A program made the position numbers and the translations under genes. Positions 21,472 through 32,607 of a stretch of DNA of 64,000 bases are shown piece after piece. The notes beneath the pieces are model-generated. The model had not been told where the DNA came from. It saw nothing but the letters and a program-made list of their open reading frames with translations, and made no database searches. Positions within the stretch are counted from its first letter, which is position 1. Each line of letters starts with the position of its first letter. Location of the stretch: positions 164,809,080-164,873,079 of the forward strand of contig NC_081413.1 in assembly GCF_030272615.1 (NCBI RefSeq). Reading direction: 5' to 3'. This stretch comes from Cryptomeria japonica (taxonomy: Eukaryota > Streptophyta > Pinopsida > Cupressales > Cupressaceae).

Positions 21472-22245
21472 TGTTGGCAAATGCACACTCCAATGAGAAA
21501 TTGTAGGTGATTGAAGGTATTGTCATTGATGGCAACCTTGAAATCCTATGGCACTGGCAGGCACCGACACCGATAGATAGTTTACCGGCAGTGACAAAGA
21601 TGATTACCGACACCCCAGCCGATGGGATTTTGTTTATTACATTTTGTATTTAATTGTAATATCTTTTTGTAAGCCGACAAGGCAAATTGTAATAGGACTC
21701 ATATATAAGTATGAGATCTTGTAGATCATTTAGGATATGTGGACATGGTTAGATTATTGTAGAAGTAATATGTGAATATTAAGGAAGATTTTGGAGTAAG
21801 GTTTATGGTTATTTTGTGAGCTTAAATCGGTACTGAACCTGGCATAGAAGATGCTGAACCGAAGCAGTACATAATATTGGATTTGCATAATCCATTTTTG
21901 TAAGTCAGTGAGACTTCCCTTTTTGTAATTAAGCAGTGAGCTTTAGGCAGTTGGCCTTCCTACATGTGTAGGCCCCTATTGTAAGTAATATTCATGTATT
22001 GGCCAGTGAGTGTATATTGTGGGTCACAAATCCCATTGAGGTTTTTCCCACACCAGGTTTCCTTGTTAAAAATATCGTGTTATGGTGTGCTCTCTATGTT
22101 GTGGTTACTGTTCTTATTTACTGCATTAATTCTTGTTTGCAGGTACACTGCTTTGGAATGCAATTTGTTTAATAAGATTAGAAAATCTGTAAACCGGCAA
22201 GATACTGATTCACCCCCCCTCTCAGTATCTTTGGGAATCCTAACA
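21472..22245 (+). repeat. E2 5' LTR
   Basis: 774 bp, TGTTGGCAAATG to AATCCTAACA. It shares most bases with the 3' LTR. The differences concentrate in the first 170 bases, where about 16 are seen, mostly transitions at CG-containing sites. It contains CATTGATGGCAAC (21524-21536), which pairs with a motif before the polypurine tract. Confidence 0.9.
22199..22231 (+). promoter_or_regulatory. U5 hairpin of E2
   Basis: The arms AAGATACTGA and TCAGTATCTT form a perfect ten-pair stem around a 13-base loop TTCACCCCCCCTC. It ends 14 bases before the primer site border. The 3' LTR copy (28050-28088) has one mismatch and a longer loop. Confidence 0.6.
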
Positions 22246-22247
22246 AT

Positions 22248-22259
22248 TGGTATCAGAGC
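22248..22259 (+). promoter_or_regulatory. E2 primer-binding site
   Basis: TGGTATCAGAGC, complementary to the 3' end of initiator-Met tRNA, two bases after the LTR. Confidence 0.9.
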
Positions 22260-22316
22260 CTGGTCCTCTTTTTTCAAAAGCCTAACAGCTTGAGGAAGAT
22301 TCTGACACCAGTACAG

Positions 22317-23353
22317 ATGGAAAACTTGAGGAAGCAAGTGGAAACAACTCTTTCAGATTATGATGCAGAAAAGTTGAAAAATATCAAACTTGAAGATGAT
22401 CTGAAGACTGCACAGGAAATCATTAAAGGACTTCAAGAAAATCTCACTATTGCTAGGAACAAAAGAAGAGAACTTCATGAGAAGATACATAGTGATGATG
22501 ATGAAAAAGAAACTCTTAATGATCTTGAAAGCAAGATGAAGCAAGAAAACATGACCTTGAGGAATGAGATGCAAGATATGACTATGAGATTTTGTAAAGA
22601 TATTGAAGATAGAAAGAAGAATGATGATGACTTGACTAGGAGAATCAATGATGCTAGAAACGAAAATCTAAGACTCAGTCATGAAAATGATATGTTGAAT
22701 ACAGATATGATTCACTTGGAACATGATAAAACTGAACTCATGAGACAGAAAGATTTCTTGGAAAATGAGTTGGCTACTGCAAATCAACATAAGGAGAAAT
22801 TCAAGAAAATTTTAGAAGAACTTGATGACATGCTAAAAAATTAGAAACCTAATGGAGATACTAATGGTCTTGACTTTGAAGTTGGTGAAAGCTCCGGTAC
22901 TACAAAAAATCATGATCATAGTAAACCGGTAAGACAACCTAATGCCTATAAATTTAATGGGAAATGCTTTAACTGTAACAAGTATGGTCATAGAGAAAAT
23001 CAGTGTAGATCTAGAAACTATCATAACACTAATGCACCTCCAGTCAATGTTCTAAATGCAACAAAATTGGTCACAATTCAGAAAATTGCAGAATGAATGT
23101 AAGATGCTATGTTTGTGGAAGATTTGGACACTTATCTAATCAATGCAGAACACATACTAGCATAGGATATGGAAAAGCTATTCAGAAAAATAATGTGACT
23201 TGTTATGCTTGTAACAAGATTGGACATATTGCAAAATTTTGTAGAAGTAAGGTATCATCGACAAATAACAAAGGACCCAGTTTGAAAGGTAAAGAGAAGG
23301 TTGATGAGGTAAAGCAAGAATTTTCAAAACAATGGATTAGAAAGCCAGATTAG
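22317..23353 (+). pseudogene. E2 coiled-coil protein with four CCHC zinc knuckles (gag-like)
   Basis: The ATG at 22317 fits the usual Copia gag position behind the primer site. About 175 residues of Glu/Lys/Asp-rich heptad-like sequence suggest a long coiled coil. After an in-frame TAG at 22842 come four knuckles of the form CX2CX4HX4C at 22965-23006, 23048-23089, 23105-23146 and 23201-23242. A frameshift near 23040 separates knuckles 1 and 2. Such proteins bind RNA and could package the element. It lacks the usual UBN2-like Copia gag body seen in E3-E6, and four knuckles is more than the single one there. It ends with a TAG at 23351. Confidence 0.7.
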
Positions 23354-23728
23354 AATGTTAACGAAGTTATTCCTTCACTGGTAGAATAGAGTATCACTCC
23401 ACCAACAAGATATTCTTCATCTAACTGAAAAGAAATACCTTGGGGGTATGGCAACAAATTGAAAACATGCTAGTTTACCCTCGATTGATGGTAAGAAGAT
23501 GAAATGCTTCTTTACCGACAAATGAGTTAAGTTTTCACTTAACCGGTAGACATTTATTATGGTAGTTGAAGGAAATGACATTATAAAGCAAGTGTTTTTC
23601 ACTCTTTCTCACTCACTGAGCATTCAAATTTCCTTAGAGTACAAAAAACCCAAGTGAAGGCATCCACAATGAAGTGAAGCAAATCATTCAAGCATTCAAA
23701 CCTAAAGGAAGATTAAGGTATTTATATA

Positions 23729-24907
23729 ATGGCTTCCTCCTCTGCACCTGAATTCATTGCAAACCCTATTGTAATTGAAGTGGTTAAACGCTCTAGGCCC
23801 ATATTTAAGATAATACCTAAAGTAGCGAAGAAGGATGATACCCTAGGAGCATTTTCTAAAATACCCAAAGGAGTTGCTTATGTTGAACACCCTAGGATTT
23901 ACATACATTGTCATATTGAGGAACTTGGTGCTAATGAGATTGTGAACATGTATAGGATTGTAATCTATGATGAGAATAGTAATGTGAAACTGGAACACAA
24001 GATAATTGAAACCCTAGGTTTTATGGAGATACTTAGCATTCCTGATTTTCCCAAGGAAGTTATAAGGATTGTACTTAGCAGAGTTCATGGGGAGTTCTTT
24101 TGGCTAGATTCCATCCATAAGATAACAAAAGAAGCACTTAGGGTAGTGACTAGCTTACCTTCCACCGGTAGCAGACCAGAAAAAGGAAAGAAGGTCTCTA
24201 ACAACACTGTGATGATCCTAACTGATGCAACATATGACAACAGATCCTTGAGAGTCAATGATGTGAAGGATATCAATGTAAGATTCATTAGAATGATTCT
24301 AGGATACAAGACTACACATGCCAACAGACTAAACCCTGTTTCTAGTTTATGTATCAAAAGTTCTTATGACATGGTAAACAATAATGCAAAAATTGACATA
24401 TGTGAATGGCTAAAGGATGAACTAATTGACAATATGAAGAAAATTAAAGGTGATAAGAAAGGCACATGCAGATTTGGCAACTTACTTGTATGTCTATTGC
24501 TATACATCACTAAGGAAGTTCCCGGTATAGGTAGAAAAGAATTTGGTTTTGACATACCGGTAGGAAAACAACTTTTGGATATCTTTAACAACATGGGAGA
24601 TGACAGGGAGAAGAACATAATTGAACACTTTCAGGCACTAAAGGCTAGAATGAAGATTAGGGAAAGACTATCTCAATCCATAGTTGACAAATACCAAAAG
24701 GAAATATGCTTTGTTATAAAGAAGGATGAAATCTGGATGGAGGCAGTGGTTCCAAGAACAATTTGGGTAACTAAAATGGGTTATGAGGCAGATGAGAACA
24801 TAATAGAAACATATGCTAAAGCCCTCCTTGAAGCCTCTAGAGAACCAGTAGAAGAAGTATTTGGAAATGTAGAAACTATTGAAAGCAAAGTTCAATCACA
24901 GAAATGA
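23729..24907 (+). CDS. E2 accessory protein, 392 aa open segment
   Basis: The longest open frame of E2, starting MASSSAPEFI. An ITKEALRVVTSLPSTGSRP motif lies near residues 130-150. Then come RLNPVSSLC and FGNLLVCLLLYI, a likely hydrophobic helix, and a C-terminal helical part with WMEAVVPRTIW. I see no enzyme motif. The arrangement resembles the 'putative plant transposon protein' family, but more weakly than the LINE and Athila ORFs. A leader-like stretch of about 370 bases without coding precedes it. The frame goes on in phase past a TGA at 24905. Confidence 0.6.
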   Translation: MASSSAPEFIANPIVIEVVKRSRPIFKIIPKVAKKDDTLGAFSKIPKGVAYVEHPRIYIHCHIEELGANEIVNMYRIVIYDENSNVKLEHKIIETLGFMEILSIPDFPKEVIRIVLSRVHGEFFWLDSIHKITKEALRVVTSLPSTGSRPEKGKKVSNNTVMILTDATYDNRSLRVNDVKDINVRFIRMILGYKTTHANRLNPVSSLCIKSSYDMVNNNAKIDICEWLKDELIDNMKKIKGDKKGTCRFGNLLVCLLLYITKEVPGIGRKEFGFDIPVGKQLLDIFNNMGDDREKNIIEHFQALKARMKIRERLSQSIVDKYQKEICFVIKKDEIWMEAVVPRTIWVTKMGYEADENIIETYAKALLEASREPVEEVFGNVETIESKVQSQK

Positions 24908-27106
24908 ATAAAGAAAACAGAAGAAACAATCAGAAAAGCAACAAGACAAGCAAAAGTAATCAAGGAATATTTGTTGAATATGACTGGTATCAAGGAGAGT
25001 GACTTGGAAGGATTACAACCAGAAACACATCTTTCATTGGTTGGTACCTTCTCTGATAGTGAAATACCGACAGAGTTTCAAAGAGTAGGAAGAAAAAGGA
25101 AACCTTCACTGGTACCCCGCTCCTACACCCAAGAGAACAAGACGGAAACAACAGGCAGTAAGGCCTCCAACAAAGAAAATGACACCTAGGAAGAAGAAGG
25201 AAAAAAAAGTTATTCCTCCACTTGAAAATCTTCTAAATGAAATTACTAAAGATGGAAACTTGTCAAATATTAGCAAGTCATATAACACTTTCACTAATGA
25301 GGAAAAGGAAAGTATAGAAAACAGTGTTACTTTACACCTAGACATTTACAAGAAATTTTTGATAGAAGTTGTAGATGATCTACCAAGTGACTTGTATAGA
25401 AGATTAGATGCAAAAAGGTTAGCAATTGTGGAACTAGATAAGAAGATTAAGGTAGAAAACTACTTGCAGTTCACCCAGTAAAATCAACAGAAGAAATTGA
25501 TGAACTGATAAGTGAGGCAAACAGGATTGTATTTTCCACCAGTCACCAGCATGTAGCTTTAATGGCAGGTAGAGCGAATGAGATCACTAAAGAAAAAATG
25601 GACAAATGGGATATTTTCTTTGTGGAAAAGGAAAAGCAAGGAGAGCTTAAAAGACCAAAGACTTTCAGAGTCAACCAATGGAAAAGGATAAAGGTAAAGG
25701 CAAGATAGGTGGTCCTCTGAGCATAAAAGTAACAGATAACTTGCCCCCACCTCCTTCTGATACTCCACCAGTTGAAACTGTTGATACACCACTGGTAACA
25801 GATAATGTTGAGAGTATGGAGACAACACATGGAGACACCAATCCTGATTCAAAGGTGTTATATACAATGAATATTGACACACAAGAATTAAACATTGTGG
25901 TTGATAAGAAAACTGTTGAGAAGAAAGATGTGGCAACTGAGCCACCAGCAAAGAACATTGTTGTAGAGATACATGTTGAGGATACAATTGGAAATGTTGA
26001 GATTGGGATTGAAACACATACTAGACAATCCACTGATCCCCTAGATACTGGAAAGACATATACCACTGATGTACACACTGAGAAGCCTACTGAGTCAGAG
26101 CAACTGGTAGATAATACTGAGACACAATTAGAGAAACCGGCAATGGAAAGCACAACGACAGTGCCACTGACAACAATTGAGAAACCCAAACCTTTGCTAG
26201 TTGAGATGCAGACTCAAACTGACCTACCTAAGGTCAACATAAGCAAAGAGGTTACTCACATCGGCAGATTGTAGATTGTTAAGGTAGTTGGACAGTCATC
26301 TAGTTCCTCCTTAACATAATTTAGACCGACAAATGTAATAGAGGTATTACTAGATTCCATCAAGAAAATCACAGAGTGTAATGCATGGGCATATATGGCT
26401 ATTGATGACACAATTCCTATATTGAAATTGATAGCACCCAAGTGCAATGTGGAAAATAAAGATTCTTTGAGCCAATTAGACACATTGTCTAAAAACATAA
26501 CCGACAATCTTCTAACAGTTGATCAAATTAATGAGGAGACTTTCAGTGAGAAAATGAATAAAGGGAAAGAAAAATTCTTTGAAGAGTCAATAAAGAGATG
26601 CAAGGATCACATCGATACATTATTACCGGCACTAGGAAAAACAATAATGGACTTTAAGAAGTTGTACATGGATTCATGCAAGACAAACATTTTAACAGAG
26701 GACATAGATAAAGAGATCAGCAGAGCACAAAAGGGAAATAAATGATATTGCTGATAATCTCATAGGTTCATCATAACCCATATCGGTAATAGAGAAGGAA
26801 ATTGCAGGCTTTGAAGAGAAAATTGAAAAATTTGAAAAAGATAAGGAGAGATTAAAGTTTAAAGCTAAGGAACACAAATGTAGATTAGGTCTGAAACTAG
26901 ACATCCTCATCTCTTTGAGAAAAGAGATTTCTAAGGCACTTGTTCTAGGACTTAAGACACCAGAAGAGAAAATGCACATACTCATCGGTACCATCCAAAG
27001 GACATAAACAACATTGAAGGATAGTGAAATGTTCAGTAACAACTTAAATTTTGCACTAGCATATCTATATCAGATTGTAACCCACCGGTTACAAGGATCC
27101 AGCTGA
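24908..27106 (+). pseudogene. E2 accessory protein, broken C-terminal continuation
   Basis: Reading continues in phase to 25189, shifts frame near 25110 to a Lys/Arg/Pro-rich segment (25179-25481), then moves through 25482-25677 to 25678-26272. This last part is rich in Thr, Val, Glu and Pro and looks unstructured. It resumes at 26275-26745 and ends as a Lys/Glu-rich coiled-coil-like tail to a TGA at 27104. At least three frameshifts and several stops occur. The ancestral product starting at 23729 would have been above 1,000 residues. No membrane segment is clear. Confidence 0.5.
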
Positions 27107-27150
27107 GAACTACACTCAGTTGACATTTTTGACAACCTTTGTCATTGATG

Positions 27151-27321
27151 TCAAAGGGGGAGTAGTAGGAATGAGAAAAATGATAATAGAAGAAATCATC
27201 TGCTCAGGGGGAGCACACAGTTTTGGTAAGACAGTTTTGGCAAGATTTTTTGGACAACACATTTTGGATACAATTTTGACTTTTTCTCATGAGTGTTGCC
27301 ATCAATGCCAAAGGGGGAGAT
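27151..27321 (+). promoter_or_regulatory. E2 multiple polypurine tract region
   Basis: Three GGGGGAG motifs occur, near 27156, 27207 and 27314. The last, in CCAAAGGGGGAGAT, touches the 3' LTR. The first is preceded by GTCATTGATGTCAA. Only the last can prime at the LTR edge. Confidence 0.7.
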
Positions 27322-28102
27322 TGTTGGCAAATGCACACTCCAATAAGAAATTGTAGGTGATTGAAGGTATTGTCATTGATGACAACCTTGCAATCCTATG
27401 GCACCGGTAGGCACCGACACTGACAGATAGTTTACCGGCAATAACAAAGATGATTACTAGCACCCCAGTCGACAAGATTTTGTTTATTACATTTTGTATT
27501 TAATTATAATATCTTTTTGTAATCCAACAAGACGAATTGTAATAGGACTCATATATAAGTATGAGATCTTGTAGATCATTTAGGATATGTGGACATGGTC
27601 AGATTATTGCAGAAGTAATATGCTAATATTAAGGTAGATTTTGGAGTAAGGTTTATGGTTATTTTGTGAGCTTAAACTGGTACTGAACCTGGCATAGCAG
27701 ATGCTGAATCAAAGCAGTACATGATATTGGATTTGCATAATCCATTTTTATAAGTCAGTGAGACTTCCCTTTTTGTAATTAAGAAGTGAGCTTTAGGTAG
27801 TTGGCCTTCCTGCATGCGCAGGCCCCTATTGTAAGTAATATTCATTTATTGGCCAGTGAGTGAATATTGTGGGTCACAAATCCCACCGAGGTTTTTCCCA
27901 CACCAGTTTTCCTTGTTAAAAATATTGTGTTATGGTGTGCTCTCTGTGTTGTGGTTATTGTTCTTATTTACTACATTAATTCTTGTTTACCAGTACACTA
28001 TTTTGGAATGGAATTTTTTTAATAAGATTAGAAAATATTTAAACTGGCCAGATACTGATTCACCACCACCCCCCCCTCTCAATATCTTTTGGAATCCTAA
28101 CA
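27322..28102 (+). repeat. E2 3' LTR
   Basis: 781 bp, the partner of the 5' LTR, ending AATCCTAACA before the duplicated GAAAA. Many differences from the 5' LTR are C-to-T or G-to-A at former CG sites, consistent with decay of methylated DNA. Confidence 0.9.
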
Positions 28103-28139
28103 GAAAATTAATCCAAGCACTATGTTGGGTTCACTAAAA

Positions 28140-29600
28140 TGTAATGGGAAAAATAGGTGTTTATAAGTTTAGGCATGTAAACAAGATCTATTTCTAAAAA
28201 ATTACTTTGGAGAGGAGTGAGATCAATAGATTCAACCTCAATTGTATTAAAAGGGTTGAATCTTGATTAAATATCACTCTTTTGTTTTGGGGGAATCAAA
28301 TATTGAAAATATGAAAATTGAAAGCTAGATCTAGGGTTAAAGATGGAAAATTAACATAAATGAACATGAACAAATATTTATAGGTTTGATATAAAGTTGT
28401 AAGTACAAATATGAGATGAGATGAGAGAGATGAATGGAACCGATGACTGGAATATGAGCCTAAAAGAGTAGGTCAATGGAGCTATGAATGACCCTATCCT
28501 CAGAATGTTGGATGTACTGAATTTTATCTTTCTGAAACTAGAATGCTGCTCAAAATCTACACCAGTATATTCATGGGAAATTCATCGATCAAAGGAGTGT
28601 GGAGTTACCTTATCTTTCACTTTTCACACCTACAAAAGCTAGATTTGATTGTCCCTATCTTGTCAAGGAGGAAAAATGGGAATTGGGGTTTTACTAAGTA
28701 AATCCACTAAATAACCTAATTAACACCATTACATTGAAAGGGGGTTGAACCCAATCGATCTAGGATCAATCCTAATGAGGAAAGGTTTGAGATTCAGATT
28801 AGATTCAACTGGTTAGGGTTAATTATCCTCTTTCTTAGTTGAATTTGTAATTTATTTATGAAATTAGGGAAAAACCATGAATAATTAAAGTAAACTGATA
28901 GAAACAATAAGCTATAGATGTCCCAAGGAGCCACCAATGGAGATTTGGGAAAAAGAAGATGATTAGGACTTGTTCTCAAAATTTTGGATTAAATTTTAGG
29001 ACCTGGTAGCACAAATCCTCCATGGTCCTTCGAATTTTCTTTCGTCAAAAGATGAACTTGTTTGTCGTTGTCAACATTACCATATTCCCTAAATACAACT
29101 CCAACACCTATTTCTTGCACACACAAAGCGAAATATGTTGGGAATATGGGTTTGCCTTAGGTCAAACCCCAATTTTGGAATTAACCATGAAACTGAATTG
29201 ATAAATGTAATGAAATATTGTAATGAAATACTTTCCTTTTGAGAGAAAGGTTGAAAATGTTTGAAACAATAATGTATAACTTGATGAAGTTTTGTTTGAC
29301 CTTCACACAAATATTTTAGGGTTTCGTGTAGGATGTCTTCATAAAACATTGATCGTGGATGCCATTTTTAATACTTGAACTTGACTTGACTTCTACTACT
29401 CCAATGCTTAATGAATGACTGGTTTCTTGCTCACTTAAACTAAATTAGGGTCATAAGTTTTCCTCATCAAATAGTTAGGTTCTAAATGAGAGGGGTAGAC
29501 TTCCTTTTATACTTGTTTTCTCATAATATAAATTTAATTTTTGAAACAGGTCGACACAGGACCCAATCCTACTCATGTAGTGCCCCTCCCTGATTCATCT
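28140..29600 (-). repeat. G1 5' LTR (Gypsy)
   Basis: On the minus strand it ends CCCATTACA at 28140, followed after a few bases by TAGTGAACCCAAC, a possible decayed primer site. It aligns with the 3' LTR at 3703-6540 over most of its length. It carries an extra stretch of about 420 bp (about 28662-29085) that the other copy lacks, and lacks the solo LTR. Homology fades beyond about 29575, so the outer end is lost or too diverged. The small frames inside are not genes. Confidence 0.6.
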
Positions 29601-30205
29601 TTCTTTTATGCATCGATAGACTTATTGATCTAGTTTAGACTTATTATGATACTTTTGATTGATACTTATGGCTCTATTTGTTGGAAATTGCATATTGACA
29701 GTTGGCATATTATGGTTTCATGTGGATGATGATATGTATATTCAGGACTATTATGATTGGACATATTCTGGATATTTGTGAGCACTCATTATATGTTGTG
29801 GAGGATTTTTTTTTCTTATGATGATATCATTTTATGTGCTAACCCTACTTCATTATTTATGGGGTATGTTGATGTTATTGATAATTCTATGGTTGCCATG
29901 ATTGTATTGTTGTTGTATTCATGAAAGAGACGATGTTATACCACTTGTTTACGATAAAGGTGTGATGTTGCAATTCTCTTTCACCTGTCTAATTATTTCA
30001 TGTTATATGCAATATATATGTGATGTTAAATTAAATATTTAATTAATTTGATCCTTTCTACATAATTAATTTATCTAATTATGTTTATTCTTATTCCCAT
30101 TCTTCTTAAAATCAATTAAATTTAATTTAATTAATTTTATCACTATAGTCCAATAGTTAATTTATCAATAAATTAATTATTTCCCCATTCTTCTAAAGTC
30201 CTTCT
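29601..30205. other. No recognisable feature
   Basis: AT-rich sequence between the G1 LTR and E3. It contains a TGTTGGAAATTG at about 29679 that could be a decayed LTR start, but nothing supports it. Confidence 0.4.
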
Positions 30206-31556
30206 TGTTGGATATTAGATATGTTGGAATGTGTTGTTGTCATGATGTCAACATATTCCTGTGTTGTAGAGAATTGGTTTGTTGTAGTGAGTTGTTTAGA
30301 TGATCTGTCGCAGATGTGTTGATGTGGTTTAATGGGTTTTGAGATACTTATCTCTAGTTGATTCACTATGAGTTTCATGTTTCTATAAGGTGATCTAATC
30401 GAGTTATGTGGTCTAGTGTGATGGTTGGTTTTTCAATGTTCAGTGTTGCAGAAATACCATAACTCTGGCTGGTTTTGATCCATATTGCTCCAGAATGATT
30501 ATATCTCGAGTTGCGGATTTTGGAGAGTGTTTGGGACATTTATGTGTGTCCTATAATCCGGTGGTTCATGATTTGGAACTTCACAAGCATATCTTTCAGT
30601 TTATCAGTCGGTGTTCTCAAGCTCCGGTGATGGTATAATGATGAATCTTGTTATCCGAGTTGTTCCTGTGATTGTGGTGGAATTCATGTTCCTTGTTGAT
30701 TTTCTATGATAGTTTTCTGTGTGTTTGATGATTTGTATTGATCATGGTGAGCGTTATTGAATATTTTATTGGTTTGGTGGTATTCTTCGTGTTGTGCGAC
30801 ATATTCAGTGGTGTAACGTGTTGCGGATGATCTTGGTGAATTATTTGATTGTGTTCCATGTTTGAAGATTTGATTTGGATCCATGTTATTTCCTTTCTAA
30901 TATTGTATTGTTCTGGTTATGGATTTATGCATCATGTGATGTAATTTTGTAAATAGGTCTTATGTGTTGAGCCGACCTTAAGGTTAAGGTTGATGACTTG
31001 TATAAATAAGTATTGTAATCATGTTAGTTGTGTGTTTGTGGTTATGTTTATGATCTAAGAGTATTTTGTATGTGCAAACAAGCGAATTTATCATTCATTA
31101 CTGTGGAGAAGAGCATAGAAGAGTTGTTGTGCAGACAATGTGCTTAACTAGAACTGTAATTAGGCATTTGGAGATGCTATTCTTTCATTTCATGTAATTT
31201 GAATTGTTGTCTGATATTTGTAAGACAGTGAACCTTCCTATGGGTTGTAGCCCTTCTTGTTTTTGAGCAGTGAGCTCTAGGAAATTTTCCTAAATGCATG
31301 CCATTCCCCATTGTAATATTTACACATACTATTGTCGAGTATCATCATATTGTGGGTAGGTTCCCACCGTGGTTTTTTCATTAATAGGGTTTTTCATGTC
31401 AAAAATCCATGTGTTATGTGTGTTGTTGATGTTGTGTTTATCTTTTCTATTGTTGTTCCTAATTAGATCTGAAGTTGTTAATTTGGTTGAGTTTGGTGAA
31501 AACTGATTCACCTCCCCTCTCAGTTTTTCTGCATTGTTTTTGTCGTACTATCAACA
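30206..31556 (+). repeat. E3 5' LTR
   Basis: 1,351 bp, from TGTTGGATATTAG to GTACTATCAACA. It is matched by 59645-60729 over the first 1.1 kb. The U5 hairpin is at 31498-31529, with arms AAAACTGA/TCAGTTTT. The primer site follows directly. Confidence 0.88.
31498..31529 (+). promoter_or_regulatory. U5 hairpin of E3
   Basis: An eight-pair stem AAAACTGA/TCAGTTTT around a TTCACCTCCCCTC-type loop, 27 bases before the LTR end. Confidence 0.5.
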
Positions 31557-31558
31557 AT

Positions 31559-31570
31559 TGGTATCAAAGC
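31559..31570 (+). promoter_or_regulatory. E3 primer-binding site
   Basis: TGGTATCAAAGC, one mismatch to the iMet primer site TGGTATCAGAGC. Confidence 0.8.
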
Positions 31571-31612
31571 TAAATCCTCTGGAAGGAGATTGACTTCTTG
31601 AGGAGATCCAGG

Positions 31613-32607
31613 ATGGAATCTATTGTTTTCATGGAGAGTCTAACATTTGATGGAACTAAGTACTCTATATGGAAGAACCAGATGGAAGTGCACTTGAATT
31701 GTCTTGGAGAAGATTATTGGAAGATTACAAAGAATGCATACATTGATCCTGTGAATGGTCATGTTACTGCACAACTGAGATCAAAGATGTTGAACATAAT
31801 ATAAGAGCAAAGGAAGAATTAATGAGTGCCCTGACTGATGCAGAAATGACTAATATGATGAGATTGTAGACTGCACATGAGATTTGGGTGAAACTTGAAA
31901 CCCTGTATGAAGGAGACAAACATGTGAAAGTTGCTAAGTTGCAAAGCTTGAAAAGAAATTATGAGATGCTGAAGATGTGAGAAGATGAGAATATTTCATC
32001 CTTTATGGCTAAAGTGAATGATCTTGTGTTGAATATTAGATGTGTCGATGGAGTTCTTGAAGAAGATGAGATTGTGGCTAAAGTGTTGAGATCTTTGCCT
32101 CCTATTTATAAACATAAAGTTATTGTTATTAATGAGATCCAGATTGTGACAACTATGACAAGAGATATGTTGGTTGGTAAGCTTGCTTCTTTTGAATTGA
32201 GCGAACTTGGTGAACCACATGGTAAAACCAAGACTGTATTTAAAGATATTGTATCCGGAAAGCAAAAGTATGATCCGAGAGAAAGTTCAACTAGAATTTC
32301 TAGATATGAAAGAGAAATGAGAGAGATGGAAGAATATGAAAGAGAATTGGGAGAACTTTAAGAAATTATTGCTAAAAGATTGCATAAGGGAGTTGATAAG
32401 TATGAAGGAAAGTTATCTTTGAAATTTTTTTCTTGCAATAAGATTGGTCATCTTTCTTCTAGGTGTCCTGAAAGAGCAAAAAGATTGTCAAAGTATGATA
32501 AGCCTTACAAGCCTAGCCAGAAGTATAGATATCAGAAGAAGTTTTATTATCTCGCTAATGAATGTGTAACAGATGAGGATTTTGAGAAAGATAATTTTGA
32601 AGATTAA
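31613..32607 (+). pseudogene. E3 gag
   Basis: The ATG at 31613 stands about 40 bases after the primer site. A Copia gag start with FDGTKYSIWKNQMEVHL is visible, then decayed sequence with several stops (31802-32005). An open part at 32005-32361 carries the typical VLRSLPPIYKHKV stretch. One CCHC knuckle follows (CNKIGHLSSRC preceded by FFSC). Related in sequence to the gag of E4 and E6. Confidence 0.75.

Larger units (their letters stand above)
21472..28102 (+). mobile_element. E2: complete pol-less LTR retrotransposon
   Basis: The element is 6,631 bp. LTRs are at 21472-22245 and 27322-28102, with TGTTGG...CTAACA ends, an iMet primer site at 22248 and a polypurine tract at 27308-27321. It is flanked by a perfect five-base duplication GAAAA (21467-21471 and 28103-28107). 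No protease, integrase, reverse transcriptase or RNase H motif was seen in any frame of the 5.1-kb interior, so it must use enzymes of another element. Its signals match the autonomous Copia elements of this window. Confidence 0.88.

Noticed and set aside
23729-24907. A captured host gene in E2 (start MASSS looks gene-like)
   Set aside because: It lies between matched LTRs, continues in phase into retroelement-like sequence, shows no intron trace, and I recognise no host family.
25559-26189. Long minus-strand frames of 152 and 172 codons
   Set aside because: Shadows of the Thr/Val-rich part of the E2 accessory ORF; the Ser/Cys-rich composition is an antisense artefact.
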